Of a stretch of 64,000 bases of DNA, positions 47,981-61,046 are shown piece by piece. Below the pieces are notes generated by a model, which worked only from the letters and a program-made list of their open reading frames with translations, was not told where the DNA came from and ran no database searches. Source of the DNA: Henckelia pumila (taxonomy: Eukaryota; Streptophyta; Magnoliopsida; Lamiales; Gesneriaceae); NCBI RefSeq assembly GCF_033568475.1, contig NC_133120.1, positions 167,741,991 to 167,805,990 on the forward strand. The letters are read 5' to 3'. Position numbers and translations under genes: made by a program. Position 1 is the stretch's first letter; each line of letters opens with the position of its first letter.

Positions 47981-49385
47981 TGTAGTAACCCGTATCCAGA
48001 ATTAACGATTAATGAGTAATTAATCATGTAATCATGTTTAGATTAAGTAAAACATGATTAAGAAAATTTCAAATGGGTTAACGGAGTCCAGAAATGGATC
48101 TAGGACACTCAAAAATGGCCGGGAAGGTTCCAAGGGTTTGGAGGATCCGAACCTGAGATCGGAGGCTCCGAACTGCATGGCCAGCTGTCCAAGAAAAATA
48201 CGTCATTGGTGACATCACTGATGGGACTTCGGGGGATCCGAAGTCAGGATCGGAGGCTCCGAACAGGAACGGAGGCTCCGAAGTAAGGAACGGAGGATCC
48301 GAACCAGTTCGGAGGGTCCGAAGTCGAGTTCGGAGGCTCCGAACTTTGCCTATAAATAGGGGTCCGAAATTTCATTTTCAACTCGCACCTCTCCTTTTTC
48401 TCCCTCGATTCCTTAGCCTTCTAGCTTAGATCTAGGGAATTCTAGGCGTCCTTTTGGGATTTCGGAAGTGGCATAGCGATCCTGGCGTCGTAGCGGAGCT
48501 GTGCCTAAGTTTTGAGGCAGTCGCCATCAGCGGGCTGACAACGGACACAGGTATAGATATGATTTTCTTAAATTATTTAGGAGTATGCAATAGCTTAGTT
48601 AAGGCTTTTAGTGCTTAATTAATGATGCTTGAGTATTTGCATTGTAGAGGTGATGATAGGTTTGGAACCTAGAGTGGGACTACTAGGAACTGCCTGTAGA
48701 AAGGTACGTAAGTACTGACTGAGATAGCCAGCGGGTTTTGCATGCTTATATGTTGCATTTGTGTGTCATATTATTATGCAGCATGTGCATATCATATTGT
48801 GTCTGTCCATCTTTTGAGATGAGCCATGTAGGGCCGCTCAGCCCTGTTCGGACGGTAGATGTCGAGCGCCCCGCGACCGACGGGTTAGCCGGCACTGGAA
48901 TCTGGAAGACACGGTCTACGTCCATTAGGAATGAGCAGTGTACGCAGGGTTTGATCCCCGGGTTGTACCACTCATGTCCTAGGTACCATTACTGAGCAGT
49001 TGTATACAGTTATCCCAGATATGGATACCCGGTCATTTGCAAGCATCATATTTGTATGTTTTACCCGTGCTTTCGTATTGAGCTTAAAGCTCACGTCCAG
49101 TATTTTCTGTGTATCTGGACACCCCATTCGACGGGGCAGATGTAGGCGCAGGATTGAGCACAAGGAGCTTGGAGTAGCCAATGACCATTGAAGACAGCAG
49201 GATTAGCTGTAGGTTTTTGCCTTTTAGGCTTATTTATTCGATTGAGTTGTATAATTGAATTTGTTTAACCGGTTGTATTCTGCCGGTCTGTTTTTATTTA
49301 AGTCTTTCACAATGATTTATTTAATGCATGCTTAATTATGCTCTTAAACTCTGATTAGGTAGTGGATTCGGGTTGGATCGCTACA
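47981..49385 (+). repeat. 5' LTR of the non-autonomous element
   Basis: 1405 bp. TATA box TATAAATAGG at 48351-48360, directly after an array of eight GGAGGNTCCGAA units (48150-48345). Confidence 0.92.
48150..48345 (+). repeat. GGAGGCTCCGAA palindromic array upstream of the LTR TATA box (8 units)
   Basis: Units GGAGGATCCGAACC, GGAGGCTCCGAAC and variants at spacings of about 18-20 bases, except for one 75-base spacer. TTCGGAGGCTCCGAA is self-complementary. Confidence 0.9.
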
Positions 49386-52300
49386 TTTATTGGTATCAGA
49401 GCAGCATGCAAAGAGACTTGGGATATAGTACTGAGACTTTGGATTATACTTATATGATTTGTGAGACCTAACGAAGGATGATTTGGTTCTTCATTGCCAA
49501 GGTTTGCGGTAAAAGTCTTTACTATAAGGAAAGCAACAATGATGAGAACACCAGTAGTAGCATATCGATAGATAGGCTGACTGCTATGGACAGTTCATCA
49601 TTTGATGCATTGGAATGCTGATCGAAGAACATATGGATTTCAGCCGGGGAAAACTGGAAGAGAAGAACGAGTATATCGCGTCAGATACCCCTGACTTTTG
49701 GAACTAATGGTGTGTAACAACCCATGTGGTTCCAGTCCGAAGAGATTCTCCATTCGTAGTTGGAGAGATTATCATAAAGACCTTCACCAGGTAATGCCTC
49801 GAGTGGCTAAGGCATAACTGGTTATGAACGTAATGTCATTAAATTCATGCATAACATGGTTTTGCCGGTATGCTTGTATCGATGCGTTCGGTAGGCACAC
49901 GGAAAACTTCATGTTCAAAAGCATGATATGAATGCAAGAAGAAAGATGACGGTAGATCATGAGCAGAAGAGGTCGACTGACATGCACTGACGCAGAGCAT
50001 AGCTGGTTAGCTATCACGTGCCATTTCTCCGAAATTCTTCGCAGGAGGACATGTAGAGAGACTTGGATGGGAGTTCGCTTGTATTGATGCGTGTGTCGAT
50101 GAGAAGCTTCATGCTCAAGGAGCGAAGACTAAGTACGATGATTTTAAATACTATATTGTTGTAATTGTAAACAATATTTCAGTTGTAATGAATCATCATA
50201 TTATGGTTGTATCATTTCAAGTTCGGTTGTACATTTCATTGTATTTTGAATACTGTGTATTACATGGGATTGTAATCAAAGAAATTGTACATAACTTGAA
50301 ACAATGATACATGTATTACTAATTAAGAAATTCGTGAATGATTGCATGATTGTGCGGAAGGTTGGCTTGGTTTTAGTTGATTAGTGTTCAACTATTGTAG
50401 CTCATGGGATTTGAGTGGGCCGACTGTGACTGTTTGACTTGTGGTTAGTCTAGGCGTTTTCCTAGGATTGACCTAGTTAGTCAGAAGGCTAAGATAGTGC
50501 TAGCGATGAGTGGACTCATCTAGAGGCATTAAGGGTATTGTTCGGTTTAGAACATTGGGCTTTGTTCTAGGTTGTTTTCTTAGAACATTAGGATGTCTGA
50601 GCGTTGATAGGTTTAGACTTTTGATGATGGGTTTTCATCGGGATACAAGGTCCAGTATATACCGAGCATTGTGGACTATGACCATGAATAGACGTGATGG
50701 GGCGCGACCCTAAGCCAGTGTTACCTGGGAGCCTTTGTGCTTCAGGGGATGGCGGTGGAAAGGCTACTCAGTCTAGAGTTTTGGTAACAGTCACAACGAG
50801 GTATGACCTTGGATTAATATCAGGTTTGATATCGATGGTTCGATATCGTCTGGTGTGCCAGAGATATAGGTTGAGTATTCTGCTTTGGGAACCAGTCTTG
50901 GAGGAATTTCCTTGACAAGTGTGTACTCTGAGCAGATAGGTTTTAACCTTTGGGTTACTGCTAGACGTGTGGATCTAGTAGGTGGACGGGCTTCTACCAG
51001 CGATGACTAGGGGTTGTCATCAGAGTTGTGGTTAGAGTTTCCCTGTGATAGGAATCATCCAAGATACTAAATGGGATGATGTTTCGAGACTTCGACTCGA
51101 ATACGAGGACTACTCCATGATGATTGACTTCATCTGTGATGGATTATATCAGATGTTAAGGATTGTACATGACTATTTGAGATGAGAGGGAAGCGTGACC
51201 TATACCCAAGAAGCCTTGGTGGTTGTCCAGGTGGGTTATCGTGGTAAGCTACCTCAGTCTTGAATTGTTGCACAATCTTAGCAACGGATATAATCAGGAG
51301 TGTGTCCGGAGATTGTGAGAATCTATAGGATTCGTTAGTTATGATTTCTGAACTTGACGAATCGTGATGTTCATCCTGAATGAACGAGGCAAGGATAGTG
51401 AGTCCAGTGTTTGCGCTAAGTACTGTCTGATATTTTCAGAGGTTGAGCGTAGGATTTTCCATGGGATGGAAATGGCCTAGGTTGATAGATCGCGAGAAAA
51501 TCTTGGGCTTAGTTTGTCTTGATGTTCGCCTTGGGTGAACAAGACAACGATTGGTAGTGCTAAAGTGGCACGGGATCTATACTAATGACTACTAGTGGCT
51601 ATTGGCTAACTCTGTTAGAGTTAGGTTGACTAAGTTCAGTGTACGAGACAGCTGTCAGTAGTAAGGCACGAGATTGTGTCGATAGACTACTAATAGCTAT
51701 TTTCTGGTTATCAAGTATGGGTGTATTGAAACCAGAGCGATTTGGGTATTCCAAGTGTTGGGAATAGTTCATTGTGAAAACGAAACCAAGTTTGATCTAG
51801 CCACGTAGGTTTAGATGATCAGTGGTGGTCTGATCTAATGAGTGTGAGCCTAAGTAGATCGATGAGTCCGATTGGTTGAGCCAATCTGTAATGATCGGTG
51901 TGTATCAATTAAGAAATACTTGAATAGCATTTTGTCGCATAGTGCTTAAGGGGATTTGTACTTGATACGATCTCAGAACATTTGGCGATTTGGATGATTT
52001 AGAGTCTCTAGGATTGCCAGAGATGAAAATTTTGGGATTGGTGTAATCGGGAACGATTGCAATTTGACTTGTATGATCAAGTTAGTTAACACTCGACAAA
52101 AGAAACAAGCAAGGGAATTGGTAGTTCCCAGGATAGTGTTTTTCTGTTTAGGAGAAGCAGAAATTGATCCAAGCAATTGCTTAGCGTTAGCAATAGTTTA
52201 CTCAAGTTTGATTAAAGAAGGCTCAAGTATTGCTCCATATCGATAGTGGGCGACAATAGTGAAGGTTTCTAACCGAACATTTCAAGAAATGTTCGTAAGA

Positions 52301-53471
52301 CGATTTCTTCATTCACTATTGGGTTTATGATCCAACGAGCATTGGGCATTAGCAAGGGAACACCAGTTGTTTGATCGAGATAATTGACATTAGCTAGGAT
52401 CTAATTTTTGGGATCTAGCAGGATGTGTCACTAACCTTCTAGCGTGTGATGCACAATGTCTCTGAAACGACATAGATAGTAGATTTCGACTTAGCATCCA
52501 ACGAGATTTGCTGTTGGATTGGAAGACTTTGTAATATTGCGATTTTCCATGGATGACGTGTTCGCCAGGAATCTTCGTCTTTTCAGTGCTATGGCTAATA
52601 CGTTCAGCAAAGGAATGATTTGACTCTGGAGAATCCGTTGGGATTTAGTTTCCAGGATCTTTATGTTCAACCTTGGGAGGTGTGACGAGCAATGATCGTA
52701 TCATCAGAAACTCCATGATGAGTAATACTAAGTGCAGTGACTGTCAAGTTTCGAGACGGAATAGAAAGTGTTTCCATATGTCTGTGCACTGTGAAATGTC
52801 CTAGTCGAGCATATTGGTGGGAGCTTGCCTTAGTCTTGATTAGTGTACAGTGGTTGCGAGTATGTATGACTATCAAGAGGATGTCCATCGATTGAATTCA
52901 TGGGTGAATAACCTATGGTCGAGATGATGTAGATCATCAGAGGCGTGATGATATCCATTGCAGTGTATGCGTGACTTCGCAGGCCAATGGGTAAAAGATG
53001 ACTTAGCGTCATTATCGGCAAGCGATGAAAGTTTTCATCAAGGCATAGTGTTGAGTTATGTTGAGAAACGTGAACTGTGATTCGCACTAGACATGGTGGG
53101 ATGAATTCCCCGTATTTCTTGGGAAGTTTGTTTGCTTCGGTGGAGCATGGGAAGGATTAGCAGTCTAGAAATTGTGTCAAGCAGTTACGTTGGTGTATAG
53201 CTTTGTGTCAACTAGATTCTCTCGAGGAGAAATTCGGAACTTGTTGTCTACATTAGTGTCAAGGAAGTTCGAGTGTCGAACAGTAGCGCAGTAATCTTCA
53301 GTTGGAAGAATGTTAACGCGGCTCAGCATTAATGGAGCTTAAAGGGAATTCGACAAGATTCTGAGTGTGTCGGAAGCTATTTCGACCAGACACTCGAGCA
53401 AGGGTCCTTAGTATGTTCTCAAGGTTCTACCCTAGATTTCGAGGATGAAATCTTTTAAGGGGAGGAGAATG
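49386..53471 (+). other. Interior of the LTR element without coding capacity
   Basis: Primer-binding site at the start, polypurine tract at the end. In between, no recognisable retroelement protein in any frame; frames seen (50510-50915, 52064-52246 and others) have no domain. Confidence 0.75.
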
Positions 53472-54940
53472 TAGTAACCCGTATCCTTAATTAAAGATTA
53501 ATGAGTAATTAATCAAGTAATCATGTTTAGAATAATTAAAACATGATTAATAAAATTTCAAATAGGTTAACGGAGTCCAGAAAAGGATCCAGGACACTCG
53601 AAAATGGCCAAGAAGGTTCCGAGGGTTTGGAGGGTTTGGAGGATCCGAACCAGGTTAGGAGGCTCCGAACTGGTTCGGAGGATCCAAACCTAAGATCAGA
53701 GGCTCCGAACTGCATGGCCAGCTGTCCGAGAAAAATACGTCATTGGTGACATCACTGATGGGACTTCGGGGGATCCGAAGTCAGGATCGGAGGCTCCGAA
53801 CAGGAACGGAGGCTCCGAACAGGAACGGAGGCTCCGAAGTGAGGAACGGAGGATCCGAACCAGTTCGGAGGGTCCGAAGTCGAGTTCGGAGGCTCCGAAC
53901 TTCGCCTATAAATAGGGGTCCGAAATTTCATTTTCAACTCGCACCTCTCCTTTTTCTCTCTCGATTCCTTAGCCTTCTAGCTTAGATCTAGGGAATTCTA
54001 GGCGTCCTTTTGGGATTTCGGAAGTGGCATAGCGATCCTGGCGTCGTAGCGGAGCTGTGCCTAAGTTTTGAGGCAGTTGCCATCAGCGGGCTGACGACGG
54101 ACGCATGTATAGCTATGATCTCCTTAAATTATTTAGGAGTATGCAATGACTTAGTTAAGGCTTTTAGAGTTTAATTAATGATTCATGAGTATTTGCAATG
54201 TAGAGTTGATGATAGGCTTGGAACCTAGAGTGGGACTGCTAGGAACTGCCTGTAGAAAGGTACGTAAGTACTGACTGAGATAGCCAGCGGGTTTTGCATG
54301 CTTATATGTTGAATTTTTGTGTCAAATTATTATGCAGTATGTGCATATCATATTGTGTCTGTCCATCTTTTGAGATGAGCCATGTAGGGCCGCTCATCCC
54401 TGTTCGGACGGTAGATGTCGAGCGCCCCGCGACCGACGGGTTAGCCGGCACTGGCATCTGGAAGACACGGTCTACGTCCATTAGGAATGAGCAGTGTACG
54501 CAGGGTTTGATCCCCGGGTTGTACCACTCATGTCCTAGGCTCCATTACTGAGCAGTTGTATACAGTTATCCCAGATATGGATACCTGGTCATTTGCATGC
54601 ATCATATTTGTATGTTTTATCTGTGCTTTCGTATTGAGCTCAGAGCTCACGTCCAGTCTTTTTTGTGTATCTGGACACCCCATTCGACGGGGTAGGTGTA
54701 GGCGCAGGATTGAGCACAAGGATCTTGGAGTAGCCAATGACCAGTGAAGACAACAGGATTAGCAGTAGGTTTTTGCCTTTTAGGCTTATTTATTCGATTG
54801 GGTTGTATAATTGAATTTTTCTAACCGGTTGTATTCTTCCGGTCTGTTTTTATTTAAATCTTCTGCAACGATTTATTTAATGCACACTTAAATATGCTCT
54901 TAAACTCTGATTAGGTAGTTGATCCGGTTGGGTCGCTACA
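53472..54940 (+). repeat. 3' LTR of the non-autonomous element
   Basis: 1469 bp, 64 bp longer than its partner, mainly through three extra GGAGGNTCCGAA units (11 in all, 53638-53900). TATA box at 53907-53916. Frames of 85, 69 and 63 codons appear in both LTRs only because the LTRs are copies. Confidence 0.92.
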
Positions 54941-55143
54941 CATCAATTATTGAAGGGGTAGTTTTGTAAATGACTTCTGTAATCCATGAGACAAATTTAA
55001 TCCATGGAAAAAAGGTGGATGGATTATCAAAGTGCTAATGTGGTCTTCTATCAATCCAGGTCCTTATCTAAGCTCAAAAATTAAGACAAACATGAGCTTG
55101 TAAAACAATCCCGGATTTATCAAGGATACCAAACGGGGCCTTA

Positions 55144-56845
55144 AGAGCTTCCCAATGATATGTACCTGGATTAGCTATAAACCTTGACACAACACTGATT
55201 GCATGTGCCAAATCAGGCCTACTACATATCATTACATATATGAGACTCCCTACTCCACTAGCATATGGAGTACAAGTCATATTCATCTTGTCCTCTTCAC
55301 TTTCAGGTGACTGACTAGATGATAGCTTCAAATATTGTCCCAGTGGATTCATAACAGGCTTTGCTTGATTCATGTTAAACTTCAGAACTACCTTCCTCAA
55401 ATAGTTCTTCTGACTCAAATGAATCTCCTGCATTTCTTTGTTTCTCATTATTTCCATGCCCAAAATTCTCCTTGCTTCTCCTAAATATTTCATCTCAAAC
55501 TCTGAGTTGAACTGTTGTTTCAATGATGATATATATCTCTGCCCTATTTTTACTTGCTATCAGAATAGGATCAACGTAAATCAGTAGGTACAAGATAACC
55601 TATACTTCATCCTTCTTCAGATAGACACATCTGTCATATTGGCTTCTCACAAAATCAATACCAATCATGAACTCATCAAACCTCCTGTTCCATTGCCTCG
55701 GACTCTGCTTAAGCCCATACAAGGATTTTCTTAGTAAGCAGACCTTATTCTGTGTTTTTTATGTATGAAGCCCTTAGGTTGTTCCATATAGATGGTTTCT
55801 TCAAGGTCATTGTGTAAGAAAGCAGTTTTCACATCCAGATGCTCAAGCTCCAAATCGAGCTGATTCACCAGTGCTAACATAATTCGAATAGAACAATGTT
55901 TGATCACTGAAGAATAGACTTCATTGAAATCTATTTCTTCTACCTGACCGAAACTCTTTGCAACCAATCTGGCTTTATACTTGATCTGTTTTGTACAAGG
56001 AGTTACTTCCTTCTATTTATAGATCCACTTGCATCCTGAAGTCCTCTGATGCTTCGGTCTGTCCACTAATGTCCAGGTTTGTTTCTTTTCTAGTGAATTC
56101 ATCTCTTCATTCATAGCTTATATCCACTTGTCTTTGTGTTTACTTTCCATAGCTTCAGCATATGAATTAGGCTATGAGTACTCCACCTCCTCAGCTACAG
56201 TAAGTGCATACCAAGCCAGATCAGCTTCTCAAAACCTCTTTGGAACTTTGATCTCCCTTCTGGTTCTATCTCTAGCAAGATTATAAGTACTTAAATCCTC
56301 TTTTTGATCAATTGCTGTCAAATTCTCATCTTGCATCTCTTCTGAATCAGTATCTGATGAGGAAGACTCTACCTCAAACGGTAATTTGAGGTTTTCACTG
56401 ATCTCACTGTCCTTTCCATCCATATTCATTTTATATCTCAGTTTGGTCTCATCAAGATTTACATCTCTAGTGTTGAAACACTTTGGACCTCTTGATTCCA
56501 GGTTCCAAACTTTATATCCTTTCACACTTTCAGTATACCCAATGAATATGCATCTCATGGCCCTTGCTTCCAACTTGTCCTGTTTCAGACGAGCATATGC
56601 AAAACATCCGAATACTCTCAAGTTTGAATAGTTTGTTGGTGTCCCACTCCACATTTCCATTGGAGTCTTGAAACCAATTGCACTGGATGAGAACCTATTG
56701 ACCAAATAACAAGCAGTATATAGTGATTTTTCCCAGAAAGACTTAGGAAAAGAAGCATTAATCAACATACATCTGACCCTTTGCAGAAAAGTTCTATTCA
56801 TTCTCTCTGCTAGGCCGTTCTGTTGTGATGTTATTGCCACTGTTC
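55144..56845 (-). pseudogene. Copia pol, integrase to reverse transcriptase
   Basis: Minus-strand order: QQNGLAERMNRTFLQRVRCM and FWEKSLYTACYLVNR (integrase core), GFKTPMEMWSG, LRVFGCFAYAR, FIGYTESVKGYKVW (integrase C-terminal part), an acidic linker, ARDRTRREIKVPKRF, then RT blocks FGQVEEIDFNEVYSSVIKH, LDVKTAFLHNDLEETIYMEQ, LIYVDPILIAS, and SRPDLAHAISVVSRF. Integrase before RT marks Ty1/copia. The RT active site YVDD reads YVDP, and several stops and shifts are present. The part next to 55144 joins 47778 once the Tourist-like element is removed. The 5' end is cut off by LTR sequence at 56846. Confidence 0.9.
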
Positions 56846-56937
56846 TGTAACGACCCACTGTATCAAGACGGATCTTTTCAGCGTGCTTATTTCCTCACTC
56901 ACACGCACCCTGAGAAACTTCCCAAGGGGGGGTCACC
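56846..56937 (+). mobile_element. Fragment of a gypsy LTR
   Basis: Starts TGTAACGACCCACTG inside the copia integrase and carries GAGAAACTTCCCAAGGGGGG then TCACC, typical of the first bases of many plant gypsy LTRs. It is cut after 92 bases by the next element. Confidence 0.5.
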
Positions 56938-57889
56938 TGTAACGCCCAGAAATTCGTCACGTAAATCCGCATGCATAACTAGGAGATTTAATAATTTTAA
57001 AATAATGTGAAAATGTGTTAAATTGCTTTAATGGTATATTATGTGAATTATGTGATTTAATTGCATGTTTTAAATATTATTTCAGCATTTAAACCGCTAT
57101 GTTTTAATTTATGAGTTTAATTGAGAAAGTTATTTTAAGATCGCGTAGGCGGGACCGTGGACGGACGAGATGTTAGTTTTCACCCAAAATATTTTATGAG
57201 ATTTTTAGGAGCCTTAAAATATTATTTTATGGTAATATTTTAAGAAAATTATGGTATTTGTATATATATATATATATATATATATTTATGTGCTCGTTTT
57301 TACCTAAAATAAGTCATTTTAATGACTTTTATTAAGATTTAAAAATTCCATTAATTATAACTTCTGGATTTACTTATTTTTATCAAATTATAATGTATTT
57401 TAAAGTTTAAAATTAGAGTATTTAATTATCCTAATTATCTATTAATTATTTAACCTAGATTATCCTAAATATTATACCTAAAATCCCTACCAAACCCACG
57501 CCTCACCTCTTAGCCGCCTCCATCACCCTCTTTCTCCACCATTTTCACGTTCCATCAGAGTTTTCCCAGCCCCATATCCGATCTTTGAAAGTTTTTGGAT
57601 TATTTAGAAGATCCGTTCGTCCCGGCGAGCTCGATACGCGTTGTTTACGTCGTTTCGTCTAAATAATTATCAATGCACGTTCGATTCCTCTTCTTTATCA
57701 CCATTTAAATCATATTAAAAAGATTTTATTCTTACAAAATCTGATATTGCATGTGTTATGATCTAGAAAAGAAAACATTAAAGTTCATGCATGTTCCTCA
57801 CGTTTTTGCACTTCATGGCTCGGTTTTGCACTATTTCTGGACATGGCTTGGATCGAACTGCTGGCTGATCATTCATGGGTCTAGGTGGG

Positions 57890-58480
57890 TTCCTAGGGGT
57901 TGGTTTAGGCACGCTGGTTCACGGCTGGAAGGGCTGGAACCAAGGGAAAAGGGGCTGGGACAGCAGCTAGGCGGGCAGAGGGAGCTGTCTAGTTTAGGGG
58001 CCTTGGCCAAGCCATTCAAGGCTTGGCTCGGGCCATTCCTGGTCCGAGTGATGCAGTTGGACCCTGGGGTGGTCCAGGTGCCAAACGGCCGGAGCTGGTC
58101 GGAACATGCAAAGGATCATGGGATGTCCAGAAAAGGGGGCTGCGCAGGTTGCAAGAGGTTTAGGGGCCTTGGCCAAGCCATGCAAGGCTTGGCTTGAGCC
58201 AGGCCTGTTCCAGAGGTTGCCTCTGGACCCTGGGGTGGTCCAGGTGTCGGAGCTCCGGCCATGGGTGGCCGGAGCTGGTCGGAAAGTTAAGGGAAGTAAG
58301 GGCTGTTCCAGGGGAGGGGCTGCGTGGGGTTTCTTGGGATGTAGGGGCTGTGGCCGAGCCAGGCCCCAGGCTGGGGTTGCACCTGGACCCTGGGGTGGAC
58401 CAGGTGCCAGATCTCCGGCCGGTGGTGGCCGGAGCAAGGTGTTTAATGGGCTAAGGCGGCAGCTGCTGCAAGGGGTTTGA
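57890..58480 (+). repeat. GC-rich repeat block in the giant LTR
   Basis: Internally repeated segment with CTGGACCCTGGGGTGGTCCAG (palindromic, two to three times) and CCGGCCATGGGTGGCCGGAG. The matching block in the 3' LTR (61640-62260) lacks part of one unit. Confidence 0.8.
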
Positions 58481-60149
58481 GGATAGGTTAGTGTCGGGTT
58501 CTATGGTTTCTAGTTAACCGGGCTCGGGTCTTTGGGTCCGGGTTGGGTCAAGTTTTGCTGGGTCAAAATATTTTTAGTCCGGGTCTAGATTTTATTATTT
58601 GGGCTTGGGTTTTATTTTTAATTAATTAAGAGTTTAAGTAATTAATTAATGGGTTGGGCTTGTTAATTAATTAATTAAACTAGTTTAATGGGCTTTGATA
58701 ATTAATGAAGTGGGCCCACTAATTTTTCATGGATCGTGTGATCCATGAGAATTATTGGGCCAAGATGAGTCGAGTTTAATAATTTTATCGGATTAGTTTA
58801 TAATTAATGGTTAAATAACACTTTTATTAATTTAATTTTAAGTTAATTAGTTAATGGGCTTAAATTATGTTTTAAGTGAGCCCATTAGTTTTTCATGGGC
58901 CTGGGGGCCCATGAAGCTTAATGGGCCAGGTCAGGTTGGGCTTTTGGATTTTTGGGCCAATCTAGAAATTTTTGAGTTTAAGTCTAGTGATCAGCAGCTC
59001 GAACAAGTCCTTGAAAAAATAAATGAACCGTAAATATATGTTTAATTCATGCATGTATTTTATTAGTTATATAAGTAGGATTTTTAAGAAAATAAATTAA
59101 GTATATATTTACGGGCAAATTTTCATGAAATAAAGAAATAAATGAGAATTTTAAGTTCATGCATCATTAAGAATTTTCATGATAAGTTTAAGAGCATGTT
59201 ATGAAAAATATTTTTATGGAAGTTGAAGTGAAGGCAGAAAGTGATGTGGTTGGAGGTCGGGATACCTGGGCACGGTGACCTTCCTAATGATGTATAAGTA
59301 TGATGAGCTTATGGATCCAGTTGAGAGGGCTGGTGAAGTGGCAGCACAGAGGTGGAAACTCCACCGCCGCATACGTTGGTTTTTAGATTGATCAATCGCT
59401 TAGTATGAGTCCACCGACATGGATACGACCTGTTGAGAACTAAGAAATCATGATAAGTCATTTTTATGAGAATTATGAAGTATGATTATTTATGTTATTG
59501 CATGATGATTAAGCTGTATAATTAGTTATTTCATGTTTATATGCATATAATTTTAAGATCATGCACGTATAATTATTATTTACATATTTTATATGATGTG
59601 TGCTTGTATGTGGTTTCATTTCGTTATTTAAGGATAGAACGTGCTGAGCTTTTAGGCTCACTAGATTTAAATGGTGCAGGTGAGCAGAATGTTAATTATG
59701 GCAATGTGTTCCCGACTGGTGGCGAGGGCGTATGAGTATCCAGGCGGCTAGTACTCGTGACCATAGCTCTATTAATATATTTTTGTTGAGATTTAAAATA
59801 TGTATTTCCGCACACGATTAATTTCTTTAGATTTTTAGTATATGCATGATTGTTAGATTTAATTATTTTATTTTAAAGTTTGCATGGATTTTGGTGTATA
59901 ATTATTATTTAGAAATTTTATTATGGAAATTTTTTATAAATGATTATTTAGTAATTAATGTTAGGTATTTAGTTGCATGCATGTACTTTTATTATTATTT
60001 ATGTTTATCGTGTAGATGTATATTAAATTAAAAAAAGTTATTTTTAAGTATGATGTATATATATATGTATGAGCATATATATTTTTATATTCATTATTTT
60101 ATAGTTAGAGAGTTTTAAAAAAAACCAGTAGAAGTTTTAGGACGTTTCA

Positions 60150-60686
60150 TTTGGTATCAGAGTCATGGTCCTTGGAGGATGACTAGTCTGCTTCTCGGAG
60201 CTCAGAAGCCGCACTGCCAGTCTGTAAGTTTTAAATATTTTAAATTATGTTTTATGTATGGGACACATGAGTTATTTTTTAATGATTTATGAAAATGAGA
60301 ATTTTAAGTTATGACAGTCTTAAAGTTAAAAATACTTAGTTATGCATTGCGATTTACGCGAAGAAATATGTGGTTGTGTAGTATTTCTCTGAGATACGTT
60401 ACACACGAGGATGACTAAAATGATATATGTTTAAATTAAGTTTGATAATTTAGGAGATATAATTTTGAAATTTAAATTGGTAGATTAAGTTATGATTCTT
60501 AGATATAAGTTTGACAAGTTAGGATTTATGAGATTTAAGCTGAATTTTAGATACGCAAATTAAGTTATGTTTTTGGGATTTAAGTTTGGAAATAGGTTTT
60601 TTTTTTTAAAAAATTAGTCATGTGTTATTAGACGACTAAGTTAAATCAAATTTCGAGGACGAAATTCCATTTAAGGGGAAGAGAAT
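60150..60686 (+). other. 537-bp interior of the giant-LTR element
   Basis: Contains the primer-binding site, a short non-coding stretch and the polypurine tract only. Confidence 0.8.
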
Positions 60687-61001
60687 TGTAACGCCCAGAA
60701 ATTCGTCACGTAAATCCGCATGCTTAACTAGGAGATTTAATAATTTTAAAATAATGTGAAAATGTGTTAAATTGCTTTTATGGGATATTATGTGAATTAT
60801 GTGATTTAATTGCATGTTTTAAATATTATTTCAGCATTTTAACCGCTATGTTTTAATTTATGAGTTTAACTGAGAAAATTATTTTATGATCGCGTAGGCT
60901 GGACCGTGGACGGACGAGATGTTAGTTTTCACCCAAAATATTTTATGAGATTTTTAGGAGCCTTAAAATATAATTTTATGGTAATATTTTAAGAAAATTA
61001 T

Positions 61002-61046
<45 letters not shown>

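Larger units (their letters stand above)
47981..54940 (+). mobile_element. Non-autonomous gypsy-type LTR retrotransposon
   Basis: LTRs at 47981-49385 and 53472-54940 (TGTAGTAACCC..CGCTACA), target duplication catca on both sides (47976-47980, 54941-54945). Primer-binding site TGGTATCAGAGC at 49391-49402, complementary to initiator tRNA-Met. Polypurine tract AAGGGGAGGAGAA just before the 3' LTR, preceded by TTTCGAGGATGAAATC, typical of Tekay/Del chromoviruses. The 4.1-kb interior has no frame longer than about 80 codons and no gag, protease, RT or integrase motif that I can see. It must have depended on a helper element. Confidence 0.92.
47779..55140. mobile_element. Tourist-like (PIF/Harbinger) MITE split by an LTR element
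   Basis: Ends GGCCCCGTTTGATAC and ATACCAAACGGGGCC with a TTA duplication (47776-47778, 55141-55143). Without the inserted LTR retrotransposon the MITE would be about 400 bp. It interrupts the copia reverse transcriptase. Confidence 0.9.

Noticed and set aside
48738..48995. 85-codon frame seen again at 54294-54551
   Set aside because: The apparent conservation only reflects that both lie at the same place in the two LTRs of one element.
57751..58480. Long frames on both strands rich in Gly, Pro, Leu, repeated at 61630-62223
   Set aside because: By-products of the GC-rich repeat block in duplicated LTRs; no domain, and opposite strands are equally open.
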